Shown in pieces: positions 35,770 through 45,271 of a stretch of DNA of 64,000 nucleotides. The notes under the pieces are model-generated. The model was not told the DNA's origin, searched no databases, and worked only from the letters and a program-made list of their open reading frames with translations. Position numbers and translations under genes: made by a program. The DNA comes from Ruegeria aquimaris (lineage in GTDB: Bacteria > Pseudomonadota > Alphaproteobacteria > Rhodobacterales > Rhodobacteraceae). Each line of letters starts with the position of its first letter. The first letter of the stretch is position 1. The DNA is taken from positions 124,001 to 188,000 of the forward strand of contig NZ_JAOWLB010000003.1 of the NCBI RefSeq assembly GCF_025751555.1, in the 5' to 3' direction.

Positions 35770-36465
35770 GTGCCCGATACAGTTTCCGTCGCCGCTGAAT
35801 GTCTGGGCGTCAAGGTCCCCGCGTCCCGGTTTCTCAACGACACGAGGATCGAGCGGATCAATGCCGCCCGTTACGAGGGGCAGGAGATCGCGGGCGCGCT
35901 GCATGTCACTGGCGCGGAGGACCGGGTGCTGGAGATTGGCGCGGGCCTTGGTATCGTCGGCGCCGTGGTGGCGCAGAACGCAAAACCGCAGGCGGTGACC
36001 TCGTTCGAGGCCAATCCCGAACTGGTGCCCGAGATCGAGGCGCTTTATGCGCTGAACGGTCTGGGCGGCCGGATCGCCCTGCGCAACCAGATCCTGATCA
36101 GCGCCCCGGACCGGCCCGAGAGCATGCCGTTTCACGTGCGCAGCAGCTATCTGGGCTCGTCACTGCTGAACCCCGCCGGGCGGCCCTCGACCGTAGTCGA
36201 TGTGCCCACCGCCGATTTTGCGGCGGTTTGCGCCGAGACCGGCGCGACCGTTCTGATCATGGATATCGAGGGCGGCGAGCTGGAACTGTTGCGCCATGCC
36301 GACCTGGGCCAGTTCCGCGCCGTGGTGCTAGAGTTTCACCCCGAGGCCTATGGCGTCGAGGGGATGCGCGAATGCAAGGCGATCCTGACCGAGGCGGGAT
36401 TTCAGCGGGTCGAGGAGAAGTCGACCCGCACCGTCTGGACCTGCCTGCGCGTTCAGGCCGGGTAG
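35770..36465 (+). CDS. FkbM family SAM-dependent methyltransferase
   Basis: 231 residues starting at a GTG with GAGGCAAGG upstream. The SAM-binding motif is VLEIGAGLGIVGAVVA near residues 53-68, followed by the acidic loop SFEANPEL. Later FkbM-like elements are LIMDIEGGELELLRH and VVLEFHPEAYG. The methyl acceptor is unknown; FkbM proteins methylate sugars, lipids or small molecules. Its last 13 bases overlap the convergent iclR gene. Confidence 0.82.
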   Translation: MPDTVSVAAECLGVKVPASRFLNDTRIERINAARYEGQEIAGALHVTGAEDRVLEIGAGLGIVGAVVAQNAKPQAVTSFEANPELVPEIEALYALNGLGGRIALRNQILISAPDRPESMPFHVRSSYLGSSLLNPAGRPSTVVDVPTADFAAVCAETGATVLIMDIEGGELELLRHADLGQFRAVVLEFHPEAYGVEGMRECKAILTEAGFQRVEEKSTRTVWTCLRVQAG

Positions 36466-37220
36466 GACGCCGGGCAGAAGCCGCCGATGCGCTGGGTCAG
36501 CGCCAGGGCCGAGGACTTGATCTCGGCCCGGATCAGCGCCTTGAGTTCGGGCGTCATGCGCGACACCGGGGCGGCCACGGCCAGCGCGCCGATGGGTGTC
36601 TGGTCGGGGCCGAAGATCGGCGCCGCATGGGAATGCACATCCGCCTCGAACCCGCCTACCGATTCCGCAATACCGGTCCGGCGCGCCTCGTCCAGCGCGG
36701 CGCGCAGGCGGTCTGGGTTGGTCTCGGTTTCAGGCGTGTGGCGGGTCAGCGGGCCTGACAGCACCTCTTCGGCAAAGCCCGGCGCGGCAAAGGCTAGATA
36801 GGCCAGCCCCGAACCGGTGGCGTGGAACGACAGGATTTCGGCATCCTCCATCGCCACGCGGGTGCCGTGGCGCGAGCTGTAGGCATGGGTCAGCGTGGTC
36901 AGGCGCCCGTCGCGCTGCAAGGACATATGCGAGGTCTCGCCGGTCACTTCGCAGAGGTGGCGCAGCACCTCGCGCGAGACCGACAGCAGCGGCACCGCCG
37001 CCTCGCGCAGCGCCGCAAGACGCAAAAGTTCCGAACCCAGCCGGTAGGCACGGTCGCCGTCGAGCTGCTCGACGAATCCGGCGGCCTGCAATTCGCTCAT
37101 CATCCGGTAGACGGTGGCCTTGTTCATGCCGGACAGCCGGGTCAGTTCGCTGAGCCCCATTTCGAGCCGGGCGTGACTGAACAACCCCAACAGTGACAAT
37201 GCCTTGGTAACCGTACCCAT
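36453..37220 (-). CDS. IclR family transcriptional regulator
   Basis: 255 residues from the ATG at 37220. The N-terminal winged helix is MGTVTKALSLLGLFSHARLE, then ELTRLSGMNKATVYRMMSEL. The effector domain has the usual SSRHGTRVAMEDAEILSFHATGSG and ends ALTQRIGG. It is divergent from the tctC gene with palindromes in between. It most likely controls the dicarboxylate transporter and the downstream beta-oxidation operon. Confidence 0.92.
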   Translation of the reverse strand: MGTVTKALSLLGLFSHARLEMGLSELTRLSGMNKATVYRMMSELQAAGFVEQLDGDRAYRLGSELLRLAALREAAVPLLSVSREVLRHLCEVTGETSHMSLQRDGRLTTLTHAYSSRHGTRVAMEDAEILSFHATGSGLAYLAFAAPGFAEEVLSGPLTRHTPETETNPDRLRAALDEARRTGIAESVGGFEADVHSHAAPIFGPDQTPIGALAVAAPVSRMTPELKALIRAEIKSSALALTQRIGGFCPASYPA

Positions 37221-37295
37221 CCGTCGTTTTCCGCCCCTGTCCTGCCCGCGATCCGGGCAAAGCCACAAATTCAGGCCGCCTTTTCGCAGAAACAG

Positions 37296-37322
37296 TTGAC
37301 AGATGGTAGTCCGGCCTGTCAA
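37296..37322. promoter_or_regulatory. Inverted repeat in the iclR-tctC gap
   Basis: TTGACAG and CTGTCAA are perfect arms separated by 13 bases. The left arm is also a consensus -35 hexamer. A second palindrome follows at 37340. Likely a regulator site. Confidence 0.4.
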
Positions 37323-37339
37323 TCTGTATTTAAACCACA

Positions 37340-37356
37340 GGTTCATATAATGAACC
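37340..37356 (+). promoter_or_regulatory. Probable IclR operator overlapping a -10 box
   Basis: GGTTCAT-ATA-ATGAACC is a perfect 7-3-7 palindrome of the form seen at IclR-family operators. It contains TATAAT (37346-37351), a consensus -10 for the tctC transcript starting at 37389. No good -35 lies 16-18 bases upstream, so the promoter may need activation. Binding here would block or remodel the promoter. Confidence 0.55.
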
Positions 37357-37388
37357 GACAACGCTAAATAGGAACCGGGAGGACCACT

Positions 37389-38333
37389 ATGACGATCAAG
37401 ACCAAGATTGCAGGCGCGCTGGCCACTGCGGCCGTCGCGCTGAGCGCCGGAGCGGCGCTGGCCGAATACCCCGAGAAGCCGGTGAATTTCATCGTGCCCT
37501 GGCCGCCGGGTGACCTGGAAGACGTGCTGACCCGCATGATCGCCGAGGATTTCCAGAACAAATACGGTGTCGCGGCGGCGGTGGTGAACAAGCCCGGCGG
37601 CGGCGGCGGTCCCTTCCCGGGCGCCATCGAAGTGGCCAATGCGCCCGCCGACGGCTATACCATCGGCTCTTTCGTGATCGGGGTGCCGGTGATGGGCCAC
37701 CAGATCGACATCGCGCCGCTGACGCCTGCGAAATTCGATCCACTGGGGATTTTCCTGACCTATCCCTTTGTCATCGCCACCTCGGGCGACGCGCCCTATA
37801 GCAGCATGGCGGAACTGGCCGAATACGCCAAATCCAACGACGTGGCGCTGGGCCATTTTGGCGATGTGCTGACACCGACGCAGGTGACCAAGGCATTCGC
37901 CAAGAATGCCGGTTTCGAATGGGGCTCGGACGCAGCCTTTGACGCGCTCGACTGCAACACGCTGGCCTCGGGCGATGCGGACGTGATCAACACCACGCTG
38001 CAACTGATCCTGCCCTGCCTCGACAGCGTCAAGGTGCTCACTTCGATCACCGACCAGCGCATCCCGCTGGTGCCGGACGCGCCCGCCATCGGCGAGCTTG
38101 ACCCCGAGTTGAACATCGCGCTGTGGAACGGCCTCTTCGTGACCAAGGACACGCCGCAGGATGTGCGCGACAAGATCGTCGCCGTTGCCAAGGAGTCGAT
38201 GATGAGCGAGCGTGCCCAGGCCGTCGCCAAGGAGACCGGCGCGCTGGTCTACTGGCAGGACGCGGGCGACAGCGCCGCACGCATCGAGAATGACATCGCC
38301 ACCATGGCCCGTATCGGCGGCCTGCTGGAATAA
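37389..38333 (+). CDS. tctC: Tripartite tricarboxylate transporter substrate-binding protein
   Basis: 314 residues with the signal peptide MTIKTKIAGALATAAVALSAGAALA. The mature protein has the TctC/Bug fold marks: YPEKPVNFIVPWPPGD at the N-terminus, VNKPGGGGGPFPGAIEVA, ADGYTIG, and VTKDTPQDVRDKIVA. It binds a carboxylate in the periplasm and delivers it to TctAB. The palindromic promoter just upstream and GGGAGGACCACT before the ATG are clear. The catabolic operon downstream suggests a dicarboxylate ligand, which is inference. Confidence 0.9.
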   Translation: MTIKTKIAGALATAAVALSAGAALAEYPEKPVNFIVPWPPGDLEDVLTRMIAEDFQNKYGVAAAVVNKPGGGGGPFPGAIEVANAPADGYTIGSFVIGVPVMGHQIDIAPLTPAKFDPLGIFLTYPFVIATSGDAPYSSMAELAEYAKSNDVALGHFGDVLTPTQVTKAFAKNAGFEWGSDAAFDALDCNTLASGDADVINTTLQLILPCLDSVKVLTSITDQRIPLVPDAPAIGELDPELNIALWNGLFVTKDTPQDVRDKIVAVAKESMMSERAQAVAKETGALVYWQDAGDSAARIENDIATMARIGGLLE

Positions 38334-38387
38334 CCGTGACCGGACCGGGGCGCCCTGCCCCGGTCCCTTTCGCCGGAACCCTTCCCC

Positions 38388-38918
38388 ATGCCCACAGAAC
38401 GCGAACGCCGCTTCGTCGGACCCCGGCGCGGCCAGCTGATCTTTGCCCTGTTCTTTGTCGCGGTCTCGGTCCTGCTGCTGAGCCAGATCGGCAGCCAGAC
38501 CAAATGGATCGAGAAATCCAAGCTGTTCGCCCAGCCCCGGTTCTGGCCTGCGGTGGGTCTGGGCGGCATGGTGCTGCTGGGGGGTATGCATCTGTACCTG
38601 ATGCCCTGGCGGCGGATCACCCGTTATGACGTGACCGAGCTGCGCAAATGGGCGCAGGTGCTGGAATTCGCGGCTTGGTTCATGGCCTATGTCCTGCTGG
38701 TACCACTGATCGGATACCTGCCGGTTACCATGGCGTTCATGCCGCTCCTGACCTGGCGGATGGGCTATCGGCAACCGAGGATGCTCTGGCTTTCGGTGGG
38801 TTTCGCCGTCTCGGTCGTGGTGCTGTTCAAGGGGTTCCTGAGCGTCAAGATCCCCGGTGCCGCGATCTATGAATATCTTCCCGGCGCGCTGCGCAGCTTC
38901 TTTATCCTGTATCTCTGA
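38388..38918 (+). CDS. tctB: Tripartite tricarboxylate transporter small membrane subunit
   Basis: 176 residues with about four membrane helices (GQLIFALFFVAVSVLLLSQIG, PRFWPAVGLGGMVLLGGMHLY, LEFAAWFMAYVLLVPLIGYLP and a C-terminal one). Size and position between the binding protein and the large permease fit TctB. The family is poorly conserved, so the call rests mainly on context. Its stop overlaps the tctA start by one base (TGATG). Confidence 0.82.
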   Translation: MPTERERRFVGPRRGQLIFALFFVAVSVLLLSQIGSQTKWIEKSKLFAQPRFWPAVGLGGMVLLGGMHLYLMPWRRITRYDVTELRKWAQVLEFAAWFMAYVLLVPLIGYLPVTMAFMPLLTWRMGYRQPRMLWLSVGFAVSVVVLFKGFLSVKIPGAAIYEYLPGALRSFFILYL

Positions 38919-40537
38919 TGGAACTCCTTCAATCTGCCCTTGAAATCCTGATGCGCTGGGATGTGGCGCTGGCGCTCCTGGCCGGATCGGTCGGCGGGGT
39001 GCTGATCGGTGCCATTCCCGGTGTCGGCCCCGCCGTCGCCATCGCCATCCTGCTGCCCGCCACCTTTTCCATGGATCCCATCGTGGGGCTGACCGTCCTC
39101 CTGGGTATCTACGGCAGTTCCATGTATGGCGGGGCCATTCCGGCGATTCTGATCAACACGCCTGGCACCGCGGTGAACGCGCTGACCACCTATGACGGGT
39201 ATCCGATGACCGCGCGGGGCGAGCCGCGACGGGCGCTGAGCCTGGCCTATTCCGCCAGTTTCTTTGGCGGCATGTTCTCGGTCATCTGTCTGATCCTGTT
39301 CGCACCGGTGCTGGCAAAGGTGGCGCCGCTGTTCGGCAGCCGCGAGATCTTTCTTGCCGCGCTGTTGGGTATCATCCTGGTGATTGTAGCCCATCGCGGT
39401 CAGTCACTGATCGCCGGTGCCTTGGCAGCGTTTGGCATATTCATCCAGTCGATTGGGCTGGAACCGGTGAAATACACGTCGCGCTACACCTTTGACCAAC
39501 CGTTCCTGTCGAGTGGCATCAACCTGATCGTGGTGGTGCTGGGCCTGTTCGCGCTGAGCCAGGCGTTTGTCCTGCTGACATCCGAAGACGAAAAGATCCG
39601 CATGACGCGGCTGCGCGGCGGCCTGTTCCAGGGGCTGCGCGAACTGGGCCGCCACCCGCGCGTGGCCACCGTGTCAGCCAGTTTCGGCGTGATGATGGGG
39701 ATGATCCCCGGCGTGGGCGAGTTCACCGCACAGTTCATGTCCTATACCTATGCGCAACGCACCTCGAAACGGCCGCAGGACTTCGGCAATGGCTCGTCCG
39801 AGGGGCTGATCGCTGCCGAGACCGCAAATAACGCGGTGCCCGCCGCCGCGATGGTGCCGCTGTTGGCGCTGGGTATTCCGGGCGAGGCGCTGACCGCGAT
39901 GATGCTGAGCGTATTCTACGTGCATAACGTTGTGCCCGGCCCCGGCCTGTTCCAGAACGACATGCCGTTTGTGGTGGCGCTTTATATCGCGCTGCTGATC
40001 CTGAACATTCTGGTCCTGATCTTTCTGCTCTTTGCCACCAAGTCGCTGATCCAGGTGGTGCGCATTCCCAACCGGTTCCTGGGGGTCTGCATCCTGACGC
40101 TCAGCTTTGTGGGGGTCTATTCACTGCGCAACTCGGCGACCGACTGCGTGATGGCGGCGCTGTTCGGGGTATTGGGCTATATCCTCAAGCGCCTGTCGCT
40201 GCCCTCGGTCCCGATCATCCTGGGCATGGTCCTGGGCGGCATCATGGAGGTCAAGCTGCGTGCCGGTATGGCACGGGTGAAAGAGCCGCTCGATTTCATC
40301 GACCGTCCGGTGGCGTTCCTGCTGTTCGTGGCGATCCTGCTGGTGCTGGCCTCGCATGTCCGGCGGGTCATCCGCGAGCGGGTCGATCTGCGCGCCGCCG
40401 AGCGCGGCGTGCAGAAATCGGCGCACCGGTTCGGCAACATGCTGGGACGGCGCAGGCAGATTTTCCTGAAGGACCGGTTCAAGAAGGTGCGGGCCCGCCA
40501 CGCAAAACGCCTGAGCAAGTTCAAGGACCTGTTCTGA
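38918..40537 (+). CDS. tctA: Tripartite tricarboxylate transporter large permease
   Basis: 539 residues with about eleven or twelve membrane helices and the family signature regions: GAIPGVGPAVAIAILLPATF near residue 30, YGSSMYGGAIPAILINTPGTA near 65, and IPGVGEFTAQFMSYTYAQ near 270. TctA proteins are usually near 500 residues. This one carries about 60 extra, strongly basic C-terminal residues (QKSAHRFGNMLGRRRQ onward) that should be cytoplasmic. It uses the proton gradient to import the acid delivered by TctC. Confidence 0.92.
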   Translation: MELLQSALEILMRWDVALALLAGSVGGVLIGAIPGVGPAVAIAILLPATFSMDPIVGLTVLLGIYGSSMYGGAIPAILINTPGTAVNALTTYDGYPMTARGEPRRALSLAYSASFFGGMFSVICLILFAPVLAKVAPLFGSREIFLAALLGIILVIVAHRGQSLIAGALAAFGIFIQSIGLEPVKYTSRYTFDQPFLSSGINLIVVVLGLFALSQAFVLLTSEDEKIRMTRLRGGLFQGLRELGRHPRVATVSASFGVMMGMIPGVGEFTAQFMSYTYAQRTSKRPQDFGNGSSEGLIAAETANNAVPAAAMVPLLALGIPGEALTAMMLSVFYVHNVVPGPGLFQNDMPFVVALYIALLILNILVLIFLLFATKSLIQVVRIPNRFLGVCILTLSFVGVYSLRNSATDCVMAALFGVLGYILKRLSLPSVPIILGMVLGGIMEVKLRAGMARVKEPLDFIDRPVAFLLFVAILLVLASHVRRVIRERVDLRAAERGVQKSAHRFGNMLGRRRQIFLKDRFKKVRARHAKRLSKFKDLF

Positions 40538-40542
40538 GCGCG

Positions 40543-40574
40543 GCCGCCGCCCGCACTCTCCCTCGGGCGGCGGC
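40543..40574 (+). terminator. Strong hairpin between tctA and the beta-oxidation genes
   Basis: GCCGCCGCCCG and CGGGCGGCGGC are perfect 11-base arms around a ten-base loop, five bases after the tctA stop. No T-run follows, so it may be a processing or stability element rather than a full terminator. The next gene starts at 40698 behind GGGAGGAGG. Confidence 0.45.
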
Positions 40575-40697
40575 GAACCCAAACCGGACCCTGCGTCGCT
40601 TTGCGCCTTTCCCCTTGATCTCGACAGGCTGGCGGATCACCCTGCGGCCAACGCGGAATGCCGTTCCGCAGACTGAAACAGGGAGGAGGCAGGACCC

Positions 40698-42797
40698 ATG
40701 TCCGAGGCCATCGGTTACGAACTTCATGGAGATATCGCCATTCTGGCCGCCAACAACCCGCCGGTCAACGCGCTGGGTCATGCGGTGCGGCAGGGGCTGG
40801 CGGATGGCATGGCGCGCGCCGAGGCCGAGGGCGCGCGCGCGGTCCTGATCTATGGCACCGGGCGGACCTATTTCGCCGGGGCCGACATCCGCGAATTCGG
40901 CAAACCGCCGAAAGAGCCCCACCTGCCCGAGCTGTGCAACCGGATCGAGGCCTCGCCGCTGCTTGTCGTATCGGCCATTCATGGCACCGCATTGGGCGGC
41001 GGGCTGGAGGTGGCGCTTGGCACCCATTACCGGATCGCCGTCCCCTCGGCCAAGGTCGGCCTGCCCGAGGTGCATCTGGGCATTCTGCCGGGCGCCGGTG
41101 GCACCCAGCGGCTGCCGCGTGTCGCGGGGGTTGAGGCGGCGCTCGACATGATCACCTCGGGCCGCCATGTGCGTGCCGACGAGGCGCTGAAACTGGGCGT
41201 CATCGATCGGGTTGCCGAGGGCGATCCGCGCGAGATCGGGCTGGCCTATGTGCGCGAACTGCTGGACGAAGGCGCGCCGCGCCGCCCGGTCAGCGAGATG
41301 CCCGCGCCCGCACCGGTCGATTTCGACGCGGTCTATGCCGCCGTGCTGAAGAAGGGGCGCGGCCAGCTGTCGCCCGCGACCGCGGTGCGCGCCGTGCAGG
41401 CGGCGTGCGAGGCCGAGAGCTTTGCCGCCGGGCTGAAGCGCGAGCGTGACTTGTTCATGGAACTCATGAACTCGGACCAGCGCGAGGGATTGATTCATGC
41501 GTTCTTCGCCGACCGGGCGGTGGGCAAGCTGCCGGAACTGGAAGGCGTGGCGCCGCGCCCGCTGGCCGCCATCGGCGTCATCGGCGGCGGCACCATGGGG
41601 GCGGGCATCGCCACCGCCGCGCTGTTGTCGGGGCTGACGGTCACCATGCTGGAGATGACGCCCGAGGCCGCCGAAGCCGCAAGGGGCCGGATCGAGGGCA
41701 ACCTGTCGGGCGCGCTGAAACGCGGCAAGCTGAGCCAGGCGCAGTTCGAGGCGCTGACCACCAAGGCGCTGACGCTGGCCACCGATTACGCGGCGCTGAC
41801 CGAGGCCGATCTGGTGATCGAGGCGGTGTTCGAGGATATGGAGGTCAAGAAGCAGGTGTTCACCAAGCTTGACGCCGTGTGCAAGCCGGGCGCGGTGCTG
41901 GCCTCGAACACCTCGTATCTCGATATCAACCAGATCGCGGCGGTGACCAGCCGTCCGCAGGATGTGCTGGGGCTGCATTTCTTCTCGCCCGCGCATGTGA
42001 TGAAGCTTTTGGAGGTCGTCATTGCCGACCAGACCGCGCCCGATGCGGCGGCCACCGGCTTTGCGCTTGGCAAGCGGCTGGGCAAGGTCTCGGTCCGGGC
42101 CGGGGTCTGTGACGGGTTCATCGGCAACCGCATCCTGTCGGTCTATCGCACCTGTGCCGATCACATGATCCTGGACGGGGCATCGCCCTATGAGATCGAC
42201 GAGGCGCTGGAAGAGTTCGGATTTGCCATGGGGCCGTTCGCGGTGGCCGACCTGGCGGGGCTGGATATCGGTTGGGCGGTGCGCAAGCGCAAGCGGGCCG
42301 AGGGGCTGGACCCGCGCGCCCGCGACAGCGCCTATGCCGACAAGCTGTGCGAGGCGGGTCATTTCGGCCAGAAGACCGGCAAGGGCTATTACGACTATGC
42401 CGCCGGTGCCAAGGCACGGGTGCCGAACCCCGAGGTGCTGCCGCTGATCGAGGCCGAGCGCGCCGCGCAGGGCATCACCCCGCGCGCCTTCGGCAAGGAC
42501 GAGATCGTGCGCCGCTACATGGCGGCGATGGTCAACGAAGCTGCCAAGGTGGTGGGCGAAGGCATCGCGCGCCGGCCGCTCGATGTGGATGTGACCCTGC
42601 TCTACGGCTATGGCTTCCCGCGCTATCGCGGCGGGCCGCTGAAATGGGCCGACTTGCAGGGGCTGCCGGAGCTGTTGGCCGATATCAAACGCTGGGCGGC
42701 GGAGGATGCCTATTTCTGGCAGCCCGCGCCGCTCTTGGAACAACTGGTGGCCGAGGGCCGCTCTTTCGATGATCTGAACAAGGAAGCCGTGTCATGA
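40698..42797 (+). CDS. pimF: Bifunctional enoyl-CoA hydratase / 3-hydroxyacyl-CoA dehydrogenase
   Basis: 699 residues. Residues 1-280 form the crotonase domain, with [23 protein letters not shown] and the active-site [18 protein letters not shown]. The NAD-binding 3-hydroxyacyl-CoA dehydrogenase half starts near 295 with [14 protein letters not shown]. Its catalytic His is in [15 protein letters not shown], and it has both C-terminal helical repeats. This order matches FadB/FadJ and PimF. With the thiolase, paired dehydrogenases and ligase that follow, I favour PimF, the dicarboxyl-CoA beta-oxidation enzyme of the Rhodopseudomonas pim operon. The symbol rests on gene content, not a search. 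Confidence 0.9.
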   Translation: MSEAIGYELHGDIAILAANNPPVNALGHAVRQGLADGMARAEAEGARAVLIYGTGRTYFAGADIREFGKPPKEPHLPELCNRIEASPLLVVSAIHGTALGGGLEVALGTHYRIAVPSAKVGLPEVHLGILPGAGGTQRLPRVAGVEAALDMITSGRHVRADEALKLGVIDRVAEGDPREIGLAYVRELLDEGAPRRPVSEMPAPAPVDFDAVYAAVLKKGRGQLSPATAVRAVQAACEAESFAAGLKRERDLFMELMNSDQREGLIHAFFADRAVGKLPELEGVAPRPLAAIGVIGGGTMGAGIATAALLSGLTVTMLEMTPEAAEAARGRIEGNLSGALKRGKLSQAQFEALTTKALTLATDYAALTEADLVIEAVFEDMEVKKQVFTKLDAVCKPGAVLASNTSYLDINQIAAVTSRPQDVLGLHFFSPAHVMKLLEVVIADQTAPDAAATGFALGKRLGKVSVRAGVCDGFIGNRILSVYRTCADHMILDGASPYEIDEALEEFGFAMGPFAVADLAGLDIGWAVRKRKRAEGLDPRARDSAYADKLCEAGHFGQKTGKGYYDYAAGAKARVPNPEVLPLIEAERAAQGITPRAFGKDEIVRRYMAAMVNEAAKVVGEGIARRPLDVDVTLLYGYGFPRYRGGPLKWADLQGLPELLADIKRWAAEDAYFWQPAPLLEQLVAEGRSFDDLNKEAVS

Positions 42798-43969
42798 AAC
42801 AAGCCGTTATCGTATCCACCGCCCGGACCGGGCTGGCGAAGTCCTTTCGCGGGTCGTTCAACGTGACCCACGGGGCCACCATGGGTGGCCATGCAGTTCA
42901 GGCGGCGGTGTCCCGCGCCGGGCTGGATGGCTCGGAGATCGAGGATTGCATCATCGGCTGCGGGTTCCCCGAGGGTGAGACCGGCAGCAATATCGGCCGC
43001 CAGATCGCCATTCGCGCAGGCCTGCCGATCACCGCATCGGGCATGACGGTGAACCGTTTCTGCTCGTCGGGCCTGCAAACCGTGGCCCTGGCGGCGCAGG
43101 CGATCACCGAGGGCGGCTCCGGCCCGATGGTGGCGGGCGGGGTCGAGAGCATCTCGATGGTGCAGCCCAAGGCGCGCCCCGCACCCGAAGCCTGGATTCA
43201 GGAACACAAGCCCGCCATCTACATGGCGATGATCGAGACGGCGGATATCGTGGCGCAGCGCTATGGCCTCAGCCGCGAGTATCAGGACGAGTATTCGCTG
43301 CGCAGCCAGCAGCGCATTGCAGCGGCGCAGGCCGAGGGCAAGTTCGCTGACGAGATCGTGCCGATGCAAACCAAGATGGCGGTCAAGGACAAGGAAAGCG
43401 GCGAGATCTCGATGCACGAGGTCACCGTGGACCGCGATGAATGTAACCGTCCCTCGACCACGCTGGAGGGTCTGGCGGGGCTGGAGCCGGTGCGGGGTGC
43501 GGGCAATTTCGTGACCGCCGGCAATGCCTCGCAACTGTCGGACGGTGCCGCGGCGCTGGTGCTGATGGAGGCGAAAGAGGCCGAGCGTCGGGGGCTGGAA
43601 CCGCTGGGTGCGTTCAAGGGGTTCTGCGTCGCCGGTTGCGAGCCGGACGAGATGGGCATCGGGCCTGTGTTTGCGGTGCCGCGCCTGCTGGAGCGGCACG
43701 GGCTGAAGGTCGATGATATCGACCTGTGGGAGCTGAACGAGGCCTTTGCCAGCCAGTGTCTCTATAGCCGCGACCAGCTGGGCATCGACCCGGAGAAATA
43801 CAACGTGAACGGCGGCTCGATCGCAATCGGTCACCCGTTCGGCATGACCGGGGCACGGATGACCGGACATCTGATGCTGGAAGGCAAGCGGCGCGGCGCC
43901 AAGCTGGGTGTGGTCAGCATGTGCATCGGCGGTGGCATGGGTGCCGCCGGGCTGTTCGAGATCTTCTGA
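42794..43969 (+). CDS. pimB: Acyl-CoA thiolase (acetyl-CoA acyltransferase)
   Basis: 391 residues. Catalytic residues are in place: the nucleophile Cys in [15 protein letters not shown] near residue 90, His in [14 protein letters not shown] near 348, and the second Cys in [11 protein letters not shown] near 378. It splits a 3-oxoacyl-CoA with CoA to release acetyl-CoA. It overlaps the upstream gene by ATGA and corresponds in position to pimB. Substrate is inferred from context. Confidence 0.92.
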   Translation: MKQAVIVSTARTGLAKSFRGSFNVTHGATMGGHAVQAAVSRAGLDGSEIEDCIIGCGFPEGETGSNIGRQIAIRAGLPITASGMTVNRFCSSGLQTVALAAQAITEGGSGPMVAGGVESISMVQPKARPAPEAWIQEHKPAIYMAMIETADIVAQRYGLSREYQDEYSLRSQQRIAAAQAEGKFADEIVPMQTKMAVKDKESGEISMHEVTVDRDECNRPSTTLEGLAGLEPVRGAGNFVTAGNASQLSDGAAALVLMEAKEAERRGLEPLGAFKGFCVAGCEPDEMGIGPVFAVPRLLERHGLKVDDIDLWELNEAFASQCLYSRDQLGIDPEKYNVNGGSIAIGHPFGMTGARMTGHLMLEGKRRGAKLGVVSMCIGGGMGAAGLFEIF

Positions 43970-43979
43970 GCGGGCATGT

Positions 43980-44058
43980 GCGTCCGCGCGGGCCATCGAG
44001 GCCCGCCCGGACGCGGCCCGACGCGGGGCGTCGGGCTGGGCCGCCGGAGACCGGCGGC
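43980..44058 (+). other. Three consecutive intergenic hairpins within the operon
   Basis: A 15-base stem with one mismatch (43980-43994 with 44000-44014, loop ATCGA) is followed by CCCGACGC/GCGTCGGG (44017-44035) and GCCGCCGG/CCGGCGGC (44040-44058). They fill almost all of the gap between the thiolase stop and the next ribosome binding site (GGGAGGAAAG). They look like mRNA processing or stability elements that set relative expression inside the operon. Confidence 0.5.
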
Positions 44059-44075
44059 AAGGGAGGAAAGCGGAT

Positions 44076-45266
44076 ATGGACCTGAATTACAGCGACGAGG
44101 AAAAGGCGTTTCGCGCCGAGGTGCGCGCCTTTCTGGCCGAGAACCTGCCGGCGGAGGTGTCCGACAAGGTGCGGCGCGGCATCAGCCTGGGCAAGGAAGG
44201 CCACGAGAAATGGCATGCCACGCTGAATGCGCGGGGATGGCTGGCCTATAACTGGCCGCGTGAATTTGGCGGCGCCGAGTGGAACGCGGTGCAGCGGCAT
44301 ATCTTTGAAGAGGAATGCGCCGCCGCCTATGCGCCCCGCATCGTGCCCTTTGGCCTGTCGATGCTGGCGCCGGTGTTGCAGAAATTCGGCACCAAGGAAC
44401 AGCAGGACCATTACCTGCCGCGCATCCTGTCAGGCGACGACTGGTGGTGTCAGGGCTATTCCGAGCCGGGGGCGGGATCGGATCTGGCCTCGCTCAAGAC
44501 CCGCGCCGTGCGGGACGGTGACCACTATGTGGTCAACGGGCAGAAGACATGGACCACGCTCGGCCAATACGCCAACTGGATATTCTGCCTGGTGCGCACC
44601 GACCCCGAGGCCAAGCAGCAGGAGGGGATCAGTTTCCTGCTGATCGACATGACCACGCCGGGCATCACCGTGCGCCCCATCGTGCTGCTGGATGGCACGC
44701 CCGAGGTGAACGAGGTGTTCTTTGACGACGTGCGGGTGCCGGTCGAGAACCTGGTGGGTGAAGAGAACAAGGGCTGGACCTATGCCAAGTACCTGCTGAC
44801 CCATGAGCGCACCAATATCGCGGGCGTAGGCTTCAGCCAGGCGGGGCTGGATGCGGTCAAGCGTATCGCCCGGATCGAGACGGCCAACGGCCGCCCGCTG
44901 ATCGAGAACCCGCATTTCGCCGCCCGTCTGGCGCAGATCGAGATCGACCTGATGGCGATGGCCACCACCAACATGCGCATCATCAGCCAGGCCGCCAGCG
45001 GCCAGGCGCCGGGTGTCGAAAGCTCGATGCTCAAGGTCAAGGGCACCATCATCCGGCAAGAGATCAACGACCTGACCCGCCGCGCGGTGGGGCCTTATGC
45101 GATGCCCTTCGCCTCGGAAGCGGTCGAGGGCGACAACGCGCCCATCGGGCCGGACTATGCCGGGCCGGTGGCGGCGCATTATTTCAACAATCGCAAACTG
45201 TCGATCTTTGGCGGGTCGAACGAGATCCAGCGCGGGATCATCGCCAAGGTCAAGATGGGGGGCTGA
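44076..45266 (+). CDS. pimC: Acyl-CoA dehydrogenase, large subunit of a paired enzyme
   Basis: 396 residues from the ATG at 44076, with GGGAGGAAAG upstream. Marks are YNWPREFGGAEWNAVQRHIFEEE, the substrate/FAD region CQGYSEPGAGSDLASLKTRAV, and the C-terminal IFGGSNEIQRGIIAKVKMGG. In this subclass the catalytic-base position at the FGGSNEIQ motif has Asn followed by Glu. Together with the next gene it resembles PimC/PimD, the two-subunit pimeloyl-CoA dehydrogenase. It oxidises the imported and activated dicarboxyl-CoA and feeds ETF. Confidence 0.9.
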   Translation: MDLNYSDEEKAFRAEVRAFLAENLPAEVSDKVRRGISLGKEGHEKWHATLNARGWLAYNWPREFGGAEWNAVQRHIFEEECAAAYAPRIVPFGLSMLAPVLQKFGTKEQQDHYLPRILSGDDWWCQGYSEPGAGSDLASLKTRAVRDGDHYVVNGQKTWTTLGQYANWIFCLVRTDPEAKQQEGISFLLIDMTTPGITVRPIVLLDGTPEVNEVFFDDVRVPVENLVGEENKGWTYAKYLLTHERTNIAGVGFSQAGLDAVKRIARIETANGRPLIENPHFAARLAQIEIDLMAMATTNMRIISQAASGQAPGVESSMLKVKGTIIRQEINDLTRRAVGPYAMPFASEAVEGDNAPIGPDYAGPVAAHYFNNRKLSIFGGSNEIQRGIIAKVKMGG

Positions 45267-45271
45267 GGGAT

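Noticed and set aside
37221-38774. Large minus-strand extension upstream of iclR giving 773 residues
   Set aside because: The extension is antisense to tctC and tctB, and the IclR domain starts at the ATG at 37220. Only the last 255 codons are real.
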